64,000 nucleotides of DNA from Burkholderiaceae bacterium (GCA_017992055.1 JAGOPK010000005.1:62001-126000), one strand, 5' to 3'. Counted from the stretch's first letter, positions 30,425 to 40,713 are shown. Numbers and translations are program-made. Notes: generated from the letters alone by a model not told the origin.

Positions 30425-30506
30425 GCGCATTTCCGCTGCAGCAGCGGGATGGGCGGTCAACAGTGACTGTGATTGGGGCCTGCCGGCCGCGGCAGGCCCA
30501 TTTTTT
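30425..30506 (+). ncRNA. Candidate ~80-nt small RNA or MarR leader attenuator
   Basis: Between the -10 at 30413 and the intrinsic terminator ending at 30506 the sequence folds well: CCGCTG-CAG-CAGCGG (six-pair hairpin near 30433), ACAGT-G-ACTGT (near 30460), then the terminator stem. There is no convincing coding potential; the short frame beginning at 30463 runs through the hairpin into MarR out of family register. It could be an independent sRNA or a leader that attenuates the marR-type gene. It matches no RNA family I know. Confidence 0.4.
30476..30506 (+). terminator. Intrinsic terminator ahead of the MarR gene
   Basis: Perfect nine-pair stem GGGCCTGCC / GGCAGGCCC with a six-base GGCCGC loop, then A and six T. 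The T-run fixes the plus-strand direction. It lies 56 bp before the MarR start, so it terminates something begun just upstream, not a neighbouring gene. Confidence 0.8.
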
Positions 30507-30561
30507 CTGGGCTCGGGCCAGGGCGTCAAAGCAGCATGAAGATCCGCCTAAGATCGCCGCA

Positions 30562-31065
30562 ATGTGTGCCATTCCCTCTGCAGATCGGCCGGCCCAGGCC
30601 GTGCCAGCCGATGCCGCGGCCCAGGTGCTGCGGCGCTTTCGCATCGTCTTCAATGCCGTCAAGACGCATTTCCAACAGGTGGAAAAGCGCGCCGGCCTGG
30701 GCGGCGCCCAGGTCTGGGCGCTGAGCCTGGTGCGCGACCGGCCGGGCCTGGGCGTGGGCGAGCTGGCGCGGGCCATGGATGTGCACCAGACCACCGCCAG
30801 CAACCTGGTCAAGTCGTTGGTGCAGGCCGGGCTGGTGCAGGCCGGGCGGCTGGCCAGCGACCGCCGAGCGGTGCAACTGCACATCAGCGACGCAGGACAG
30901 CGCCTGCTGGGCCAGGCCCCCGGACCGTTCAGTGGCGTGCTACCGGATGCCTTGTCGCGACTGGATGCCCAGACGCTGGCCCGCTTGGATGCCGACCTGG
31001 GCCGGCTGATCGCCGTGCTGCAGGCCGACGAAGGTGCCGGGCGCAAACCCCTGGCGCAGATGTAG
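30562..31065 (+). CDS. MarR-family transcriptional regulator
   Basis: 167 aa from ATG 30562. Winged-helix core: GGAQVWALSLVRDRPGLGVGELARAM then VHQTTASNLVKSLVQAGLV (recognition helix) and the wing RLASDRRAVQLHISDAG. Dimerisation helices lie at both ends. MarR proteins respond to phenolic or oxidative ligands and usually repress neighbours. The divergent ClC gene is the only candidate target nearby. The ribosome-binding site is weak. A hairpin terminator stands just upstream. Confidence 0.88.
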   Translation: MCAIPSADRPAQAVPADAAAQVLRRFRIVFNAVKTHFQQVEKRAGLGGAQVWALSLVRDRPGLGVGELARAMDVHQTTASNLVKSLVQAGLVQAGRLASDRRAVQLHISDAGQRLLGQAPGPFSGVLPDALSRLDAQTLARLDADLGRLIAVLQADEGAGRKPLAQM

Positions 31066-31086
31066 CGCCCCGGAGCGGCAAACCGG

Positions 31087-31974
31087 TCAGAAGGCCTTGT
31101 CGCGCAGCAGCTTCTGCAGGTACTGGCCGTAGCCGTTCTTGGCCAGCGGCGCGGCCAGGTCTTCGAGCTGCTCGGCGCTGATCCAGCCGGAGCGGAAGGC
31201 GATCTCCTCGGGGCAGGCCACCTTCAGGCCCTGGCGCTTTTCCAGCGTGGCAATGAACTGGCCGGCCTCGAGCAGGCTGTCGTGGGTGCCGGTGTCCAGC
31301 CAGGCATAACCCCGGCCCATGATCTCGACCTCCAGCTGGTCACGCTCCAGGTAGGTGGCGTTGACGGTGGTGATCTCCAGCTCGCCGCGTGCGCTGGGCC
31401 GGATGCTGGCGGCGATGTCACAGACCTGGGTGTCGTAGAAGTACAGGCCGGTGACCGCGTAGTTGCTCTTGGGCACGGCCGGCTTTTCCTCGATCGACAG
31501 CGCATGCTTGTGCTCGTTGAACTCGACCACGCCGTAGCGCTCGGGGTCCTGCACATGGTAGGCAAACACGCTGGCGCCGCTGTCGCGCGCATCGGCGCGC
31601 TGCAGCAGGGTCTGGAAGTCGTGACCGTAGAAGATGTTGTCGCCCAGCACCAGGGCGCTGGGATGGCCGTCGACGAACTGCTTGCCCAGGATGAAGGCCT
31701 GGGCCAGGCCGTCGGGGCTGGGCTGCACGCAGTAGCTGAGGTTGATGCCCCAGCGGCTGCCGTCGCCCAGCAGGGCCTGGAAGCGCGGCGTGTCCTGCGG
31801 CGTGCTGATCAGCAGGATGTCGCGCATGCCGGCCAGCATCAGCGTGCTGAGCGGGTAGTAGACCATCGGCTTGTCGTACACCGGCAGCAACTGCTTGCTG
31901 ATGGCCAGCGTGGCCGGGTGCAGGCGGGTGCCGGATCCGCCGGCGAGGATGATGCCCTTGCGTGGCTTGCTCAT
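31087..31974 (-). CDS. rfbA: Glucose-1-phosphate thymidylyltransferase
   Basis: 295 aa, full length for RmlA. Nucleotidyltransferase motif GGSGTRLHP near the start, [30 protein letters not shown], and the C-terminal [10 protein letters not shown]. It makes dTDP-glucose from dTTP and glucose-1-phosphate, the first step to dTDP-deoxysugars. Last gene of the minus-strand polysaccharide cluster, 30 bp after rfbB. Confidence 0.95.
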   Translation of the reverse strand: MSKPRKGIILAGGSGTRLHPATLAISKQLLPVYDKPMVYYPLSTLMLAGMRDILLISTPQDTPRFQALLGDGSRWGINLSYCVQPSPDGLAQAFILGKQFVDGHPSALVLGDNIFYGHDFQTLLQRADARDSGASVFAYHVQDPERYGVVEFNEHKHALSIEEKPAVPKSNYAVTGLYFYDTQVCDIAASIRPSARGELEITTVNATYLERDQLEVEIMGRGYAWLDTGTHDSLLEAGQFIATLEKRQGLKVACPEEIAFRSGWISAEQLEDLAAPLAKNGYGQYLQKLLRDKAF

Positions 31975-32004
31975 GTGCTGCTCCCTCGAATGGCGCTGCC
32001 GGCT

Positions 32005-33066
32005 TCAGGCCTGGCTGTATTGCTTGGACACCCAGTCGCGGTAGCCGCCGCTCTGCACATTGGCCACCCACTCGGCATTCGCCAGGTACCACTGCACGGT
32101 CTTGCGGATGCCGGTGTCGAAGGTCTCGGCCGGGCGCCAGCCCAGCTCGCGCTCGATCTTGCGCGCGTCGATGGCATAACGCCGGTCGTGGCCGGGCCGG
32201 TCCTTGACGTAGGTGATCAGCCGGCTGTAGGGGCCGTCGGCGCTGGGCTTGAGCTCATCGAGCAGGGCGCAGACGGTGTGCACGATGTCGAGGTTGGGCT
32301 TCTCGTTCCAGCCGCCGATGTTGTAGGTCTCGCCCAGGCGTCCACCGGCCAGCACGGCGCGGATGGCGCTGCAGTGGTCGCGCACATACAGCCAGTCGCG
32401 CACCTGCTGGCCGTCGCCGTACACCGGCAGCGGCTTGCCCGCCAGGGCATTGACGATCATCAGCGGGATCAGCTTCTCGGGGAAATGAAAGGGCCCGTAG
32501 TTGTTGCTGCAGTTGGTGGTGACCACCGGCAGGCCATAGGTGTGGTGCCAGGCGCGCACCAGGTGGTCGCTGGCGGCCTTGCTGGCGCTGTAGGGGCTGT
32601 TGGGCTCGTAGGGATGGTCTTCGGTGAAGGCCGGCGCCTCGGGCGCCAGGCTGCCGTAGACCTCGTCGGTGGACACATGGTGGAAGCGGAACGCCGCCTT
32701 GGCCGCATCGTCCAGCGCGCCCCAGTGGCCGCGCGCGGCCTCCAGCAGCGTGAAGGTGCCGTCCACATTGGTCTTCATGAAGGCGCCGGGGCCGTGGATC
32801 GAGCGGTCCACATGGCTTTCGGCGGCGAAGTGCACGATGGCCCGCGGCCGGTGCGTGGCCAGCAGGCTGTCGACCAGGGCGCGATCGCAGATGTCGCCGT
32901 GCACGAACACATGGCGCGCATCGCCGTCCAGGCTGGCCAGGTTGGCGCGGTTGCCGGCATAGGTGAGGGCGTCGAGGTTGACGACGGTCTCACCGCTGCC
33001 CGCCAGCCAGTCGAGCACGAAGTTGCTGCCGATGAAGCCGGCGCCGCCGGTGACGAGGATGGTCAT
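32005..33066 (-). CDS. rfbB: dTDP-glucose 4,6-dehydratase
   Basis: 353 aa extended-SDR enzyme. NAD motif [10 protein letters not shown], then [11 protein letters not shown], the catalytic [15 protein letters not shown] and [19 protein letters not shown]. It converts dTDP-glucose to dTDP-4-keto-6-deoxyglucose. Its start overlaps the end of cpsB by four bases. Neither rfbC nor rfbD, needed for dTDP-rhamnose, is in the window, so the 4-keto product may feed another deoxysugar or those genes lie elsewhere. Confidence 0.95.
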   Translation of the reverse strand: MTILVTGGAGFIGSNFVLDWLAGSGETVVNLDALTYAGNRANLASLDGDARHVFVHGDICDRALVDSLLATHRPRAIVHFAAESHVDRSIHGPGAFMKTNVDGTFTLLEAARGHWGALDDAAKAAFRFHHVSTDEVYGSLAPEAPAFTEDHPYEPNSPYSASKAASDHLVRAWHHTYGLPVVTTNCSNNYGPFHFPEKLIPLMIVNALAGKPLPVYGDGQQVRDWLYVRDHCSAIRAVLAGGRLGETYNIGGWNEKPNLDIVHTVCALLDELKPSADGPYSRLITYVKDRPGHDRRYAIDARKIERELGWRPAETFDTGIRKTVQWYLANAEWVANVQSGGYRDWVSKQYSQA

Positions 33067-34529
33067 TTCGGTGCCCTTCCGTAAGTGTCTTCAAAACGCA
33101 CGATGTCGTCCTCGCCCAGGTAGCTGCCGGACTGCACCTCGATGATCTCCAGCGGCACCTTGCCCGGGTTGGCCAGGCGGTGGGTCTGGCCCAGCGGGAT
33201 GTAGGTGCTCTGGTTCTCGCTCAGCAGCAGCACCTTGTCGCCATTGGTGATCTCGGCCGTGCCCGAGACCACGATCCAATGCTCGGCGCGGTGGTGGTGC
33301 ATCTGCAGGCTCAAGGACGCGCCGGGCTTGACCATGATGCGCTTGACCTGGTGGCGCGGGCCGTTGTCGATCGAGTCGTACCAGCCCCAGGGACGGTGCA
33401 CCTTGCGGTGCAGCACCTGCTCGCCACGCTGCTCGGCGCCCAGCTGGTTGACGATCTGCTTGACCTCCTGGCTGCGCGAGCGGTCGGCCACCAGCACCGC
33501 ATCGGGGGTCTCGACGACGATCACGTCCTGCAGGCCGACGGCGCTGACCAGGCGGCTGGTGGCATGCACCAGGGTGTTCTTCGAATCCTTGACGATGGCG
33601 TCGCCGACGCTGGCATTGCCCTGCGCGTCCTTGGGCGCCACCTGCCACACGGCTTCCCAGGCACCGAGGTCGTTCCAGCCGGCGTCGAGTGCCACCATGC
33701 GGATGTCGAAGGCGCTGCCCGGGCAGCGCTCCATCACCGCATAGTCCACCGATTCGCTGGGCACCGCGGCAAACTCGGCCTTGCCCGGACGCACGAACTT
33801 CTGGTCGGTGCTGCGCGCAGCCCAGGCGGCGCGGGTGGCGGCCTCGATGTCGGGGCGGAAGGCGCCCAGCGCCTTGAGCCACACCGAGGCCTTGAGCACG
33901 AACATGCCGGCATTCCAGTAGTAGCCGCCCTGGTCCAGGTACTGCTGGGCGGTGGCCGCATCGGGCTTCTCGACGAAGCGCTGCACCGGCAGCGCGCCGT
34001 CGCCGGCGGTGGCGGCCGCCCCGGCCTGGATGTAGCCATAGCCGGTCTCGGGCCGGTCGGGCGTGATGCCCAGGATCACCACCGAGCCCGCGGCCGCAGC
34101 CTGCACGGCCCGGCGCAGCGCGCTGGCGAAGGCCGCGCCGTCGCTGACGGTCTGGTCGGCCGGCGTGACCACCAGCACCGGGTCCTGGCCGGACTCGATC
34201 GCCGCCAGCGCTGCCAGCGTCACCGCCGGCGCGGTGTTGCGGCCCAGCGGCTCCAGCAGCACGGCGCCGGGCTCGGCCTTCTGCTCGCGCAGCTGGTCCA
34301 GCACCAGGAAGCGGTGCTCCTCGTTGCCGACGATCATCGGCGCGGCCACGGCGATGCCCTCGCCGCCCAGGCCCTGCAGGCGCGCCACCGCCTGCTGGAA
34401 CAGGCTGGCGTTGTTGTCCGGATCCCCCGAAAGCACCAGGAACTGCTTGGGAAAGCCGGCGCGCGACAGCGGCCACAGCCGGGTGCCGGACCCACCGGCC
34501 ATGATCACGGGTTGGACGGAGATGCTCAT
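33063..34529 (-). CDS. cpsB: Mannose-1-phosphate guanylyltransferase / mannose-6-phosphate isomerase
   Basis: 488 aa from ATG 34529. The N-terminal nucleotidyltransferase ([20 protein letters not shown]) makes GDP-mannose. The C-terminal type II phosphomannose isomerase cupin ([30 protein letters not shown]) interconverts fructose-6-P and mannose-6-P. The ManC/AlgA/XanB type is bifunctional. It overlaps galE and rfbB by four bases on each side, so the three are one translational unit. It supplies GDP-mannose for the exopolysaccharide. Confidence 0.94.
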   Translation of the reverse strand: MSISVQPVIMAGGSGTRLWPLSRAGFPKQFLVLSGDPDNNASLFQQAVARLQGLGGEGIAVAAPMIVGNEEHRFLVLDQLREQKAEPGAVLLEPLGRNTAPAVTLAALAAIESGQDPVLVVTPADQTVSDGAAFASALRRAVQAAAAGSVVILGITPDRPETGYGYIQAGAAATAGDGALPVQRFVEKPDAATAQQYLDQGGYYWNAGMFVLKASVWLKALGAFRPDIEAATRAAWAARSTDQKFVRPGKAEFAAVPSESVDYAVMERCPGSAFDIRMVALDAGWNDLGAWEAVWQVAPKDAQGNASVGDAIVKDSKNTLVHATSRLVSAVGLQDVIVVETPDAVLVADRSRSQEVKQIVNQLGAEQRGEQVLHRKVHRPWGWYDSIDNGPRHQVKRIMVKPGASLSLQMHHHRAEHWIVVSGTAEITNGDKVLLLSENQSTYIPLGQTHRLANPGKVPLEIIEVQSGSYLGEDDIVRFEDTYGRAPK

Positions 34530-35581
34530 GCTTGGGGGGCTTCGAAGCCTTGGGGGTTCATCTGTTGCCAGCGCCAGCTGTCCTGGCACATGCGGTCCAG
34601 GTCATGCCGGGCGCGCCAGCCCAGCAGTGTGGCCGCCAGGGCCGGGTCCGCGTAACACGAGGCCACGTCGCCGGGCCGGCGGGCGACGATGTCGTAAGGA
34701 ATGTCACGCCCGCTGGCCCGGGCGTAGGCGGCCACCAGTTCGAGCACGCTGTAGCCGCGGCCGGTGCCCAGGTTGACGGTCAGCGAGCCGGGATGGTCGA
34801 ACAGGCGCTGCAGCGCCGCCACATGGCCCTCGGCCAGGTCGCTGACATGGATGTAGTCGCGCACGCCGGTGCCATCGGGCGTGGCGTAGTCGTTGCCGAA
34901 CACCGCCAGCCGTGCGCGCCGGCCCACGGCCACCTGGGCCACATAGGGCATCAGATTGTTCGGCGTGCCACGCGGGTCCTCGCCGATCAGGCCGGATTCG
35001 TGGGCACCCACCGGATTGAAGTAACGCAGGCAGGCCGTCTGCCACGCGGGGCCCAGGGCCCCGCCTTGGGTGGCCATGGCATCGGCGGCGCCCAGGTCGC
35101 GCAGCACGGTCTCGCCGATCAGCTTGGTCTGGCCATAGGGATTGGTGGCCGACAGCGGCATGTCCTCGGTGATCGGCAGGCGTGCCGGATCACCGTAGAC
35201 GGTGGCACTGCTGCTGAAGACGAAGCGCTTGCAGTGGGCCGCGCGCATGGCCTCGCAGACCGTGACCAGGCCACCGAGGTTGTTGCGGTAGTAGTCCAGC
35301 GGCTTCTGCGTCGACTCGCCGACGGCCTTGAAGGCCGCGAAGTGCACCACCGCGTCGATGCGCTGGCGCGCAAACAGCGCGGCCATGGCCGCGGCATCGC
35401 AGACGCTGGCGCGCTCGAACTGCGGTGTGCGGCCCGACAGGCGCTGCAGCCGGTTCAGCACCTCGGGCGAGCTGTTGGAGAAGTCGTCGACGCCGATGAC
35501 GTCGAAGCCGGCGGCCTGCAGGGCCAGCCAGGTGTGGCTGGCGATGTAGCCGGTGGCGCCGGTGAGCAGGATGGTGGTCAT
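34526..35581 (-). CDS. galE: UDP-glucose 4-epimerase
   Basis: 351 aa. NAD motif GATGYIASHTWL at the N-terminus, HFAAFKAVGES, catalytic Tyr in NPYGQTKLIGE, then RYFNPVGAHESGLIGEDP and GTGRGYSVLELV. It interconverts UDP-glucose and UDP-galactose. It sits between the EpsL-like outer-membrane gene and cpsB, so its product likely serves polysaccharide assembly rather than galactose catabolism. Confidence 0.94.
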   Translation of the reverse strand: MTTILLTGATGYIASHTWLALQAAGFDVIGVDDFSNSSPEVLNRLQRLSGRTPQFERASVCDAAAMAALFARQRIDAVVHFAAFKAVGESTQKPLDYYRNNLGGLVTVCEAMRAAHCKRFVFSSSATVYGDPARLPITEDMPLSATNPYGQTKLIGETVLRDLGAADAMATQGGALGPAWQTACLRYFNPVGAHESGLIGEDPRGTPNNLMPYVAQVAVGRRARLAVFGNDYATPDGTGVRDYIHVSDLAEGHVAALQRLFDHPGSLTVNLGTGRGYSVLELVAAYARASGRDIPYDIVARRPGDVASCYADPALAATLLGWRARHDLDRMCQDSWRWQQMNPQGFEAPQA

Positions 35582-35597
35582 GCGCGTTCTGCCCGGC

Positions 35598-36875
35598 TCA
35601 CTGGATCACAAATTGGCCATAGCAGCTCAGGCTGTTGGCGTTGTAGTCCCAGGACAGGCTGCTGTTGGCACTGCGCTGCTCGTGGCTGAGATCGCAGCCC
35701 AGCTGCACCGCCCGCGTCGGCTGCCAGCGCAGGCCCAGGGCCAGCGAGGTGGTGTTGTCACTGCCTTCGCGGCTGGACAGCAGCACGCCGCCCAGCGTGC
35801 GCGTGTCGACCAGCGAGCGGCGCTGGTGGCTCAGCGAGGCGGTGGCGGCCAGCTTGGCCGTGGCGTCGTAGTTGGCACCCAGCTGCAGGCCGGTGGTGGT
35901 GCGGCCGTAGTCGACCACGCCCTGGCCGAAGGCGCCGAGGCTGAAACTGTCGGCGCTCTGGCCGTTGTCGCGCCACAGCCGCGAGTTCAGCCTGAGCTTG
36001 CCGCTGGCGCGCCAGTCCCAGGTGGCGATGCCGGTGAGGCCGGAAATGTCGCGCGCCTGATCGCGGTCGTAGCGGGTGCGCGTCGGGCTCAGCCGCGCAT
36101 AGAACTGGCTGTTGCCGCTGGGGTTCCAGTTGGCCGTCAGGTCCAGGTCGGTGCGGCGGTAGGTGTCGGCCTGGTAGCCGCTGCTGGTGAGCAGAAAGCG
36201 AGGCACCTTGCCGTCGGTCAGGCGCAGCGCTGCACCCAACTGCAGCTGCGGGCCGGAGCGCCAGCGCACACCGGCGCTGCCATAGGTCTGGCGATAGTCG
36301 CGGCTGTCGTAGGCGGCGGCCGAGTAGTCGCGCTGGCGATAGCCCAGGCCGGCCTCCAGCGTCAGCCGGGTCACGCCGCCCAGCCGCGCCGTCGCATCGA
36401 ACTGGTTGGTGCGCTCGGTGTTGCGCTGGGTGATCAGATTGCCATTGCCGTCGCGGGTGTTGAACTGCGCCAGCGCCTGATTGCTGGAGAGTCCCAGCGT
36501 GCCCGACAGCCGGCCCACGGTCTGCCAGTCGAGGTTGGCCTTCAGGCCGTAGCCGGTGTTGTCGAGCTGGCTGTTGTTCTGGTATTTGCTCGCCCGCACC
36601 GAGGCCGTGGCATTCAGGCGCTGGCGGCCCAGCATCTGGTCCAGCCCGCCCAGCACCGAGCTGGCGTACACCGTGTCGGACTTGCTGTATGGCGCCGACA
36701 GGGTCTCGCCGTCGCTGACGCGGTACAGGTTGGATTCGTGGCCCACCGACTGCGAAATGCCCAGGTACCAGGGGCTGGACTGCGCCTGGGCGGCCAGCGG
36801 CAGCGCGAGGATCAGGGCCGGCAGCAGTTGTGGCAGCCGGGCCAGCAGAGGGCACTGTGTCACGGGCAATGTCAT
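35598..36875 (-). CDS. EpsL-like outer-membrane beta-barrel protein of exopolysaccharide export
   Basis: 425 aa from ATG 36875, preceded by AAGGACTGCC; the upstream ATG at 36917 overlaps the preceding gene and lacks a site. Signal peptide LLPALILALPLAAQAQ. The mature protein is a run of alternating amphipathic strands with Tyr/Trp girdle residues (YLGISQSVGHESNLYR at its start, typical of the EpsL/putative-beta-barrel-porin family; ends YGQFVIQ with a hydrophobic/aromatic C-terminus suited to Bam insertion). EpsL proteins lie in methanolan/PEP-CTERM-associated eps clusters, presumably as a late export component. Confidence 0.8.
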   Translation of the reverse strand: MTLPVTQCPLLARLPQLLPALILALPLAAQAQSSPWYLGISQSVGHESNLYRVSDGETLSAPYSKSDTVYASSVLGGLDQMLGRQRLNATASVRASKYQNNSQLDNTGYGLKANLDWQTVGRLSGTLGLSSNQALAQFNTRDGNGNLITQRNTERTNQFDATARLGGVTRLTLEAGLGYRQRDYSAAAYDSRDYRQTYGSAGVRWRSGPQLQLGAALRLTDGKVPRFLLTSSGYQADTYRRTDLDLTANWNPSGNSQFYARLSPTRTRYDRDQARDISGLTGIATWDWRASGKLRLNSRLWRDNGQSADSFSLGAFGQGVVDYGRTTTGLQLGANYDATAKLAATASLSHQRRSLVDTRTLGGVLLSSREGSDNTTSLALGLRWQPTRAVQLGCDLSHEQRSANSSLSWDYNANSLSCYGQFVIQ

Positions 36876-36906
36876 GGGCAGTCCTTGGCGGCGGTTCTTG
36901 GAAACA

Positions 36907-38298
36907 TCAGTAGGCATTGCTCTCGCCCTTCATCGCCTTGATGGTGCGCAGGATGATCACCAGGTCCAGGCCCAGCGACCAGTTGCGCAGGTATTCCAGG
37001 TCGTACTCCACCCGCGCCTGCATCTTCTCGATGGTGTCGGTCTCGCCGCGGTGGCCATTGACCTGGGCCCAGCCGGTGATGCCCGGCTTGACCTTGTGGC
37101 GCACCATGTAGGCCTTGATCAGCTGGCGGTACATCTCGTTGTGTGCCACCGCATGCGGGCGCGGGCCGACGATGCTCATGCGGCCCTGCAGCACATTGAT
37201 GAACTGCGGCAGCTCGTCCAGCGAGGTGCGGCGGATGAAGGCGCCGAAGGGCGTGATGCGCGGGTCGCCCTTGGTCGCCTGCTTGACCACGGTGCCGTTG
37301 TCCATGGCCCGCATCGAGCGGAACTTGTAGACGATGATCTCCTCGCCATCCAGGCCGTTGCGGCGCTGGCGGAAGATCGCCGGCCCCGGCGAGCTGAGCT
37401 TCACGCCGATGGCCACGGCCAGCATGATGGGCGAGATCAGCACCAGGATCAGGCTGGCCAGCACGATGTCGCTGATGCGCTTGATCAGCCGGTTGGTGCC
37501 GGTGAACGGGGTCTCGGTCAGGCCGACCATGGGCACGCCGCCCACGTCGCGCAGCCGGCCCTGGATGATGCTGATGCCGAACACGTCGGGCACGAAGTAG
37601 ATCGACGCGGTCGTGCCCTGCAGGGCCTCGAGCAGCTCGATGATGCGCGGCTGCGAGCCCAGCGGCAGCGTGATGTAGACGTCCTTCACGCCATGGGCGC
37701 GGATGAACTCGGCCGCATCCTTGAGCCCGCCCAGGCGGCGCTCGCCGACATCGGCATGCACGCGGTCGTTGGTGCGGTCGTCGAAGAAGCCCAGCACGTC
37801 GATGCCCTGCACCGGGTTGGCCGACACCGAGCGCGCCACCTTCACCGCCAGCGCCCCGGCGCCCAGCACCACGGCGGCGCGCCGGTTGGCCGGGTCCACC
37901 GCCTGGCGGCGCAGCGCCATGTAGCCGATGCGCACCGCCAGCAGCTGCAGCACCGGCGTGGCCACGGCCCAGAACAGCAGCACCTGGGTGTCGAAGAACT
38001 CCAGGCTGCGCGTGCCGTAGCCGAAGGCGGCCAGGATGGCCAGCAGCGTCAGCCAGGAGCCCAGCACGCCCACCGCGGCATTCGACAGGCGCTCGCCGAA
38101 GCGGTTGATGCCGGGCCAGGTCAGCGCAAAGACCAGGAAGCACAGCGTCAGGTCGGCCCGGCCCACCGGTTCGTCGGCCCAGGCCAGAGCGGCCAGATAG
38201 ACCAGCACCGTGATCGCCGGCTCGAGCAGCGTCGCCACCAGGTTGGTGACCGACTGGGGGGCACTGCTGAAATTGCGTGCGTTGCGTTGATCAAACAT
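36907..38298 (-). CDS. Undecaprenyl-phosphate hexose-1-phosphate transferase (WcaJ/EpsB-like)
   Basis: 463 aa. Four to five N-terminal helices, then a CoA-binding-like Rossmann region (AVVLGAGALAVKVARSV; DVLGFFDDR), a fifth helix (ISDIVLASLILVLISPIMLA) and the bacterial sugar transferase domain (SSPGPAIFRQRRNGLDGE; YKFRSM; DELPQFINVL; GPRPHAVAHNE; KPGITGWAQVNG). It begins polysaccharide repeat-unit synthesis by moving a hexose-1-phosphate, usually glucose, onto undecaprenyl phosphate at the inner membrane. First gene of the minus-strand cluster; its promoter must lie in the 184-bp gap to ubiJ. Confidence 0.93.
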   Translation of the reverse strand: MFDQRNARNFSSAPQSVTNLVATLLEPAITVLVYLAALAWADEPVGRADLTLCFLVFALTWPGINRFGERLSNAAVGVLGSWLTLLAILAAFGYGTRSLEFFDTQVLLFWAVATPVLQLLAVRIGYMALRRQAVDPANRRAAVVLGAGALAVKVARSVSANPVQGIDVLGFFDDRTNDRVHADVGERRLGGLKDAAEFIRAHGVKDVYITLPLGSQPRIIELLEALQGTTASIYFVPDVFGISIIQGRLRDVGGVPMVGLTETPFTGTNRLIKRISDIVLASLILVLISPIMLAVAIGVKLSSPGPAIFRQRRNGLDGEEIIVYKFRSMRAMDNGTVVKQATKGDPRITPFGAFIRRTSLDELPQFINVLQGRMSIVGPRPHAVAHNEMYRQLIKAYMVRHKVKPGITGWAQVNGHRGETDTIEKMQARVEYDLEYLRNWSLGLDLVIILRTIKAMKGESNAY

Positions 38299-38447
38299 CC
38301 GTGGGGTCTGCCGTCGTCGTGGCGCTCGCCGGCGCCGGGATCGCGTCAGATCGCTTGTGTTCCGAGGAGTACTGGCGACCCACGATTGTGCATGGGCGGC
38401 CGGGCCGGATTCTGGGCGATATTCGTGACGTTTCGGAACTGAATGCG

Positions 38448-38475
38448 TTGGAGTTGGTTACCGGCTGCCTACAAT
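38448..38475 (+). promoter_or_regulatory. Sigma-70-type promoter of ubiJ
   Basis: TTGGAG (38448-38453), 16 bp, then TACAAT (38470-38475), placing the start close to the ATG at 38483, so the message would be leaderless or nearly so. It lies in the gap divergent from the wcaJ-like gene. Confidence 0.5.
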
Positions 38476-38482
38476 CTCCCTA

Positions 38483-39010
38483 ATGTTTGAACAGCTGAAC
38501 CTGCTGCTGGCACCCGCGCTGATGGAGCGGCTGGTGCTGGTGGTCAACCATGTGCTGGCCCGCGAACCGCAGGCCGTGGCGCGGCTGCTGCCGCATGCCG
38601 GCCGCGTGATGCGGCTGGAACCCGAGCAATTGCCGCGCCTGCTGCAGCCGGCGCCGCCGCTGGCCTTTCGCATCACGCCGGCCGGCCTGGTCGAATGGTG
38701 CAACGAGCCGGCCGATCTGGTGCAGGCCGACCTCAGCGTGCGGCTGGATGCCTCCAATCCGGCGGCGCTGGCGCTGCAGCTGGCCACCGGCCAGATGCCG
38801 GCCCTGGTGATCGACGGCGATGCCCAGTTCGCCACCGACGTCGACTGGCTCAGCAAGAACCTGCGCTGGGACGTGGCCGACGAACTGCAGCGCCTGTTCG
38901 GCCCCGCCGTGGCGCGCCAGGTGCACGGCCTGGGCAGCGCGCTGGCGCGGGCGCTGCGCAGCGCGGTGCAGGGCGCGGTGACCGTGGCCGGGCGCATGCG
39001 CTCGCGCTGA
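38483..39010 (+). CDS. ubiJ: UbiJ, SCP2-domain ubiquinone biosynthesis factor
   Basis: 175 aa. SCP2 sterol-carrier-type lipid-binding fold ([70 protein letters not shown]), matching UbiJ in length. UbiJ binds ubiquinone-precursor lipids and scaffolds the soluble Ubi metabolon. The ubiB gene follows 34 bp later, as in many betaproteobacteria. No ubiE adjacent. Confidence 0.9.
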   Translation: MFEQLNLLLAPALMERLVLVVNHVLAREPQAVARLLPHAGRVMRLEPEQLPRLLQPAPPLAFRITPAGLVEWCNEPADLVQADLSVRLDASNPAALALQLATGQMPALVIDGDAQFATDVDWLSKNLRWDVADELQRLFGPAVARQVHGLGSALARALRSAVQGAVTVAGRMRSR

Positions 39011-39044
39011 ACCCGCAGCCGTCCGCCGTCCGCCTCCCGCATCC

Positions 39045-40616
39045 ATGGGCCATTTCTTCCGGCTGATCTACATCGGCCTGACGGTGCTGCGCTTCGGCCT
39101 CGACGAGGTGGCGCTGTCGGGCTTCCGCCAGGGCTGGGTGCGCGCCCTGGTGCGCGTGGCCACCATCGGCCGGCGCCGGCGCCTGGACGCACCGCGCGGC
39201 GCGCGGCTGCGCATGGCGCTGGAGAAGCTGGGGCCGATCTTCGTCAAGTTCGGCCAGGTGCTGAGCACACGCCGCGACCTGCTGCCGCCCGACATCGCCG
39301 AGGAGCTGGCGCGGCTGCAGGACCGCGTGCCGCCGTTTCCGGGCCGCGAGGCCGAGGCGCTGGTGGAGAAGGCCTTCGGCCGGCCGCTGAACCAGGTCTT
39401 CACCGAGTTCAGCACCGAGCCGGTGGCCAGTGCCTCGATCGCCCAGGTGCACTTCGCCACGCTGCGCAATGCCGATGGCACGGCCGGCCGCGAGGTGGCG
39501 GTGAAGGTGCTGCGCCCGGGCATGCTGGAGGTCATCGAGCACGACCTGGGCCTGCTGTACTCGCTGGCGCGGGTGGTCGAGCGCGTCTGGGCCGACGGCA
39601 AGCGGCTGAAGCCACGCGAGGTGGTGGCCGAGTTCGACACCTATCTGCACGACGAGCTGGACCTGGTGCGCGAGGCCGCCAACGCCGCCCAGCTGCGCCG
39701 CAACATGCAGGGCCTGGATCTGGTGCTGGTGCCCGAGATGGTGTGGGACTTCTGCACCCCCACGGTGATGGTCATGCAGCGCATGGACGGCGTGCCGATC
39801 AGCCAGATCGCCCGGCTGCGCGAGGCCGGCGTCGACATCCCCAAGCTGGCGCGCGACGGCGTGACCATCTTCTTCACCCAGGTGTTCCGCGACGGCTTCT
39901 TCCATGCCGACATGCACCCCGGCAACATCCAGGTCAGCGTGGCGCCGGCCAGCTTCGGCCGCTACATCGCGCTGGATTTCGGCATCGTCGGCACGCTCAC
40001 CGACTGGGACAAGGAATACCTCGCGCAGAACTTCCTGGCCTTCTTTCGCCGCGACTACAAGCGCGTGGCCGAGCTGCATGTCGAGTCGGGCTGGGTGCCG
40101 CCCAGCACGCGCGTCGATGCGCTGGAAAGCGCCATCCGCGCCGTCTGCGAGCCGCATTTCGACCGGCCGCTGAAGGACATCTCGCTGGGCCAGGTGCTGA
40201 TGCGGCTGTTCCAGACCTCGCGCCGCTTCAACGTCGAGATCCAGCCCCAGCTGGTGCTGCTGCAGAAGACCCTGCTCAACATCGAGGGCCTGGGCCGCCA
40301 GCTCGACCCCGAGCTGGACCTGTGGAGCACGGCCAAGCCCTTCCTGGAGAGCTGGATGAACCGCCAGGTCGGCTGGGAGGCCCTGGTCGAGCGGCTGAAG
40401 AACGAGGCGCCGCGTTATGCCCAGCTGCTGCCCGAGCTGCCGCGGCTGGCGCACCAGGCGCTGCAGCGTGGGCGCGACACCGATCCGGCGGTGCTGGCCC
40501 TGCTGGCCGAGCAGCGCCGCACCAACCGCCTGCTGCAGGGCCTGCTGTACGGCGCCATTGGCTTCATCGCCGGCGCGCTGCTGATGCAGATCCTGCTGCG
40601 CTGGCACGGGATGTGA
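39045..40616 (+). CDS. ubiB: UbiB, ABC1/COQ8-type atypical kinase/ATPase
   Basis: 523 aa. The KxGQ motif ([14 protein letters not shown]) that identifies the family, an Ala-rich loop ([14 protein letters not shown]), the catalytic AVKVLRPG lysine, HADMHPGN and DFGIVGTL. Two C-terminal helices ([19 protein letters not shown]) anchor it to the membrane. It is required for ubiquinone synthesis, probably using ATPase activity to extract lipid intermediates for the Ubi complex. It is cotranscribed with ubiJ. Confidence 0.95.
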   Translation: MGHFFRLIYIGLTVLRFGLDEVALSGFRQGWVRALVRVATIGRRRRLDAPRGARLRMALEKLGPIFVKFGQVLSTRRDLLPPDIAEELARLQDRVPPFPGREAEALVEKAFGRPLNQVFTEFSTEPVASASIAQVHFATLRNADGTAGREVAVKVLRPGMLEVIEHDLGLLYSLARVVERVWADGKRLKPREVVAEFDTYLHDELDLVREAANAAQLRRNMQGLDLVLVPEMVWDFCTPTVMVMQRMDGVPISQIARLREAGVDIPKLARDGVTIFFTQVFRDGFFHADMHPGNIQVSVAPASFGRYIALDFGIVGTLTDWDKEYLAQNFLAFFRRDYKRVAELHVESGWVPPSTRVDALESAIRAVCEPHFDRPLKDISLGQVLMRLFQTSRRFNVEIQPQLVLLQKTLLNIEGLGRQLDPELDLWSTAKPFLESWMNRQVGWEALVERLKNEAPRYAQLLPELPRLAHQALQRGRDTDPAVLALLAEQRRTNRLLQGLLYGAIGFIAGALLMQILLRWHGM

Positions 40617-40713
40617 ATGCGGGGCGCGGGCACCACGTCGGTGCCGGCTGCCCGGTGGCCGCGCCGATAATGCGCGCCGGCTGTCCCGGTCTGCCGTTTT
40701 TTGCATTGCTGGC

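Noticed and set aside
30463-30561. Upstream extension of the MarR gene to 30463
   Set aside because: It would run through the terminator hairpin and add 33 residues foreign to MarR proteins. The ATG at 30562 gives a normal-length protein.
38299-38482. Possible terminator or riboswitch in the wcaJ-ubiJ gap
   Set aside because: No stem with a T-run and no known aptamer pattern; only the ubiJ promoter is supported.
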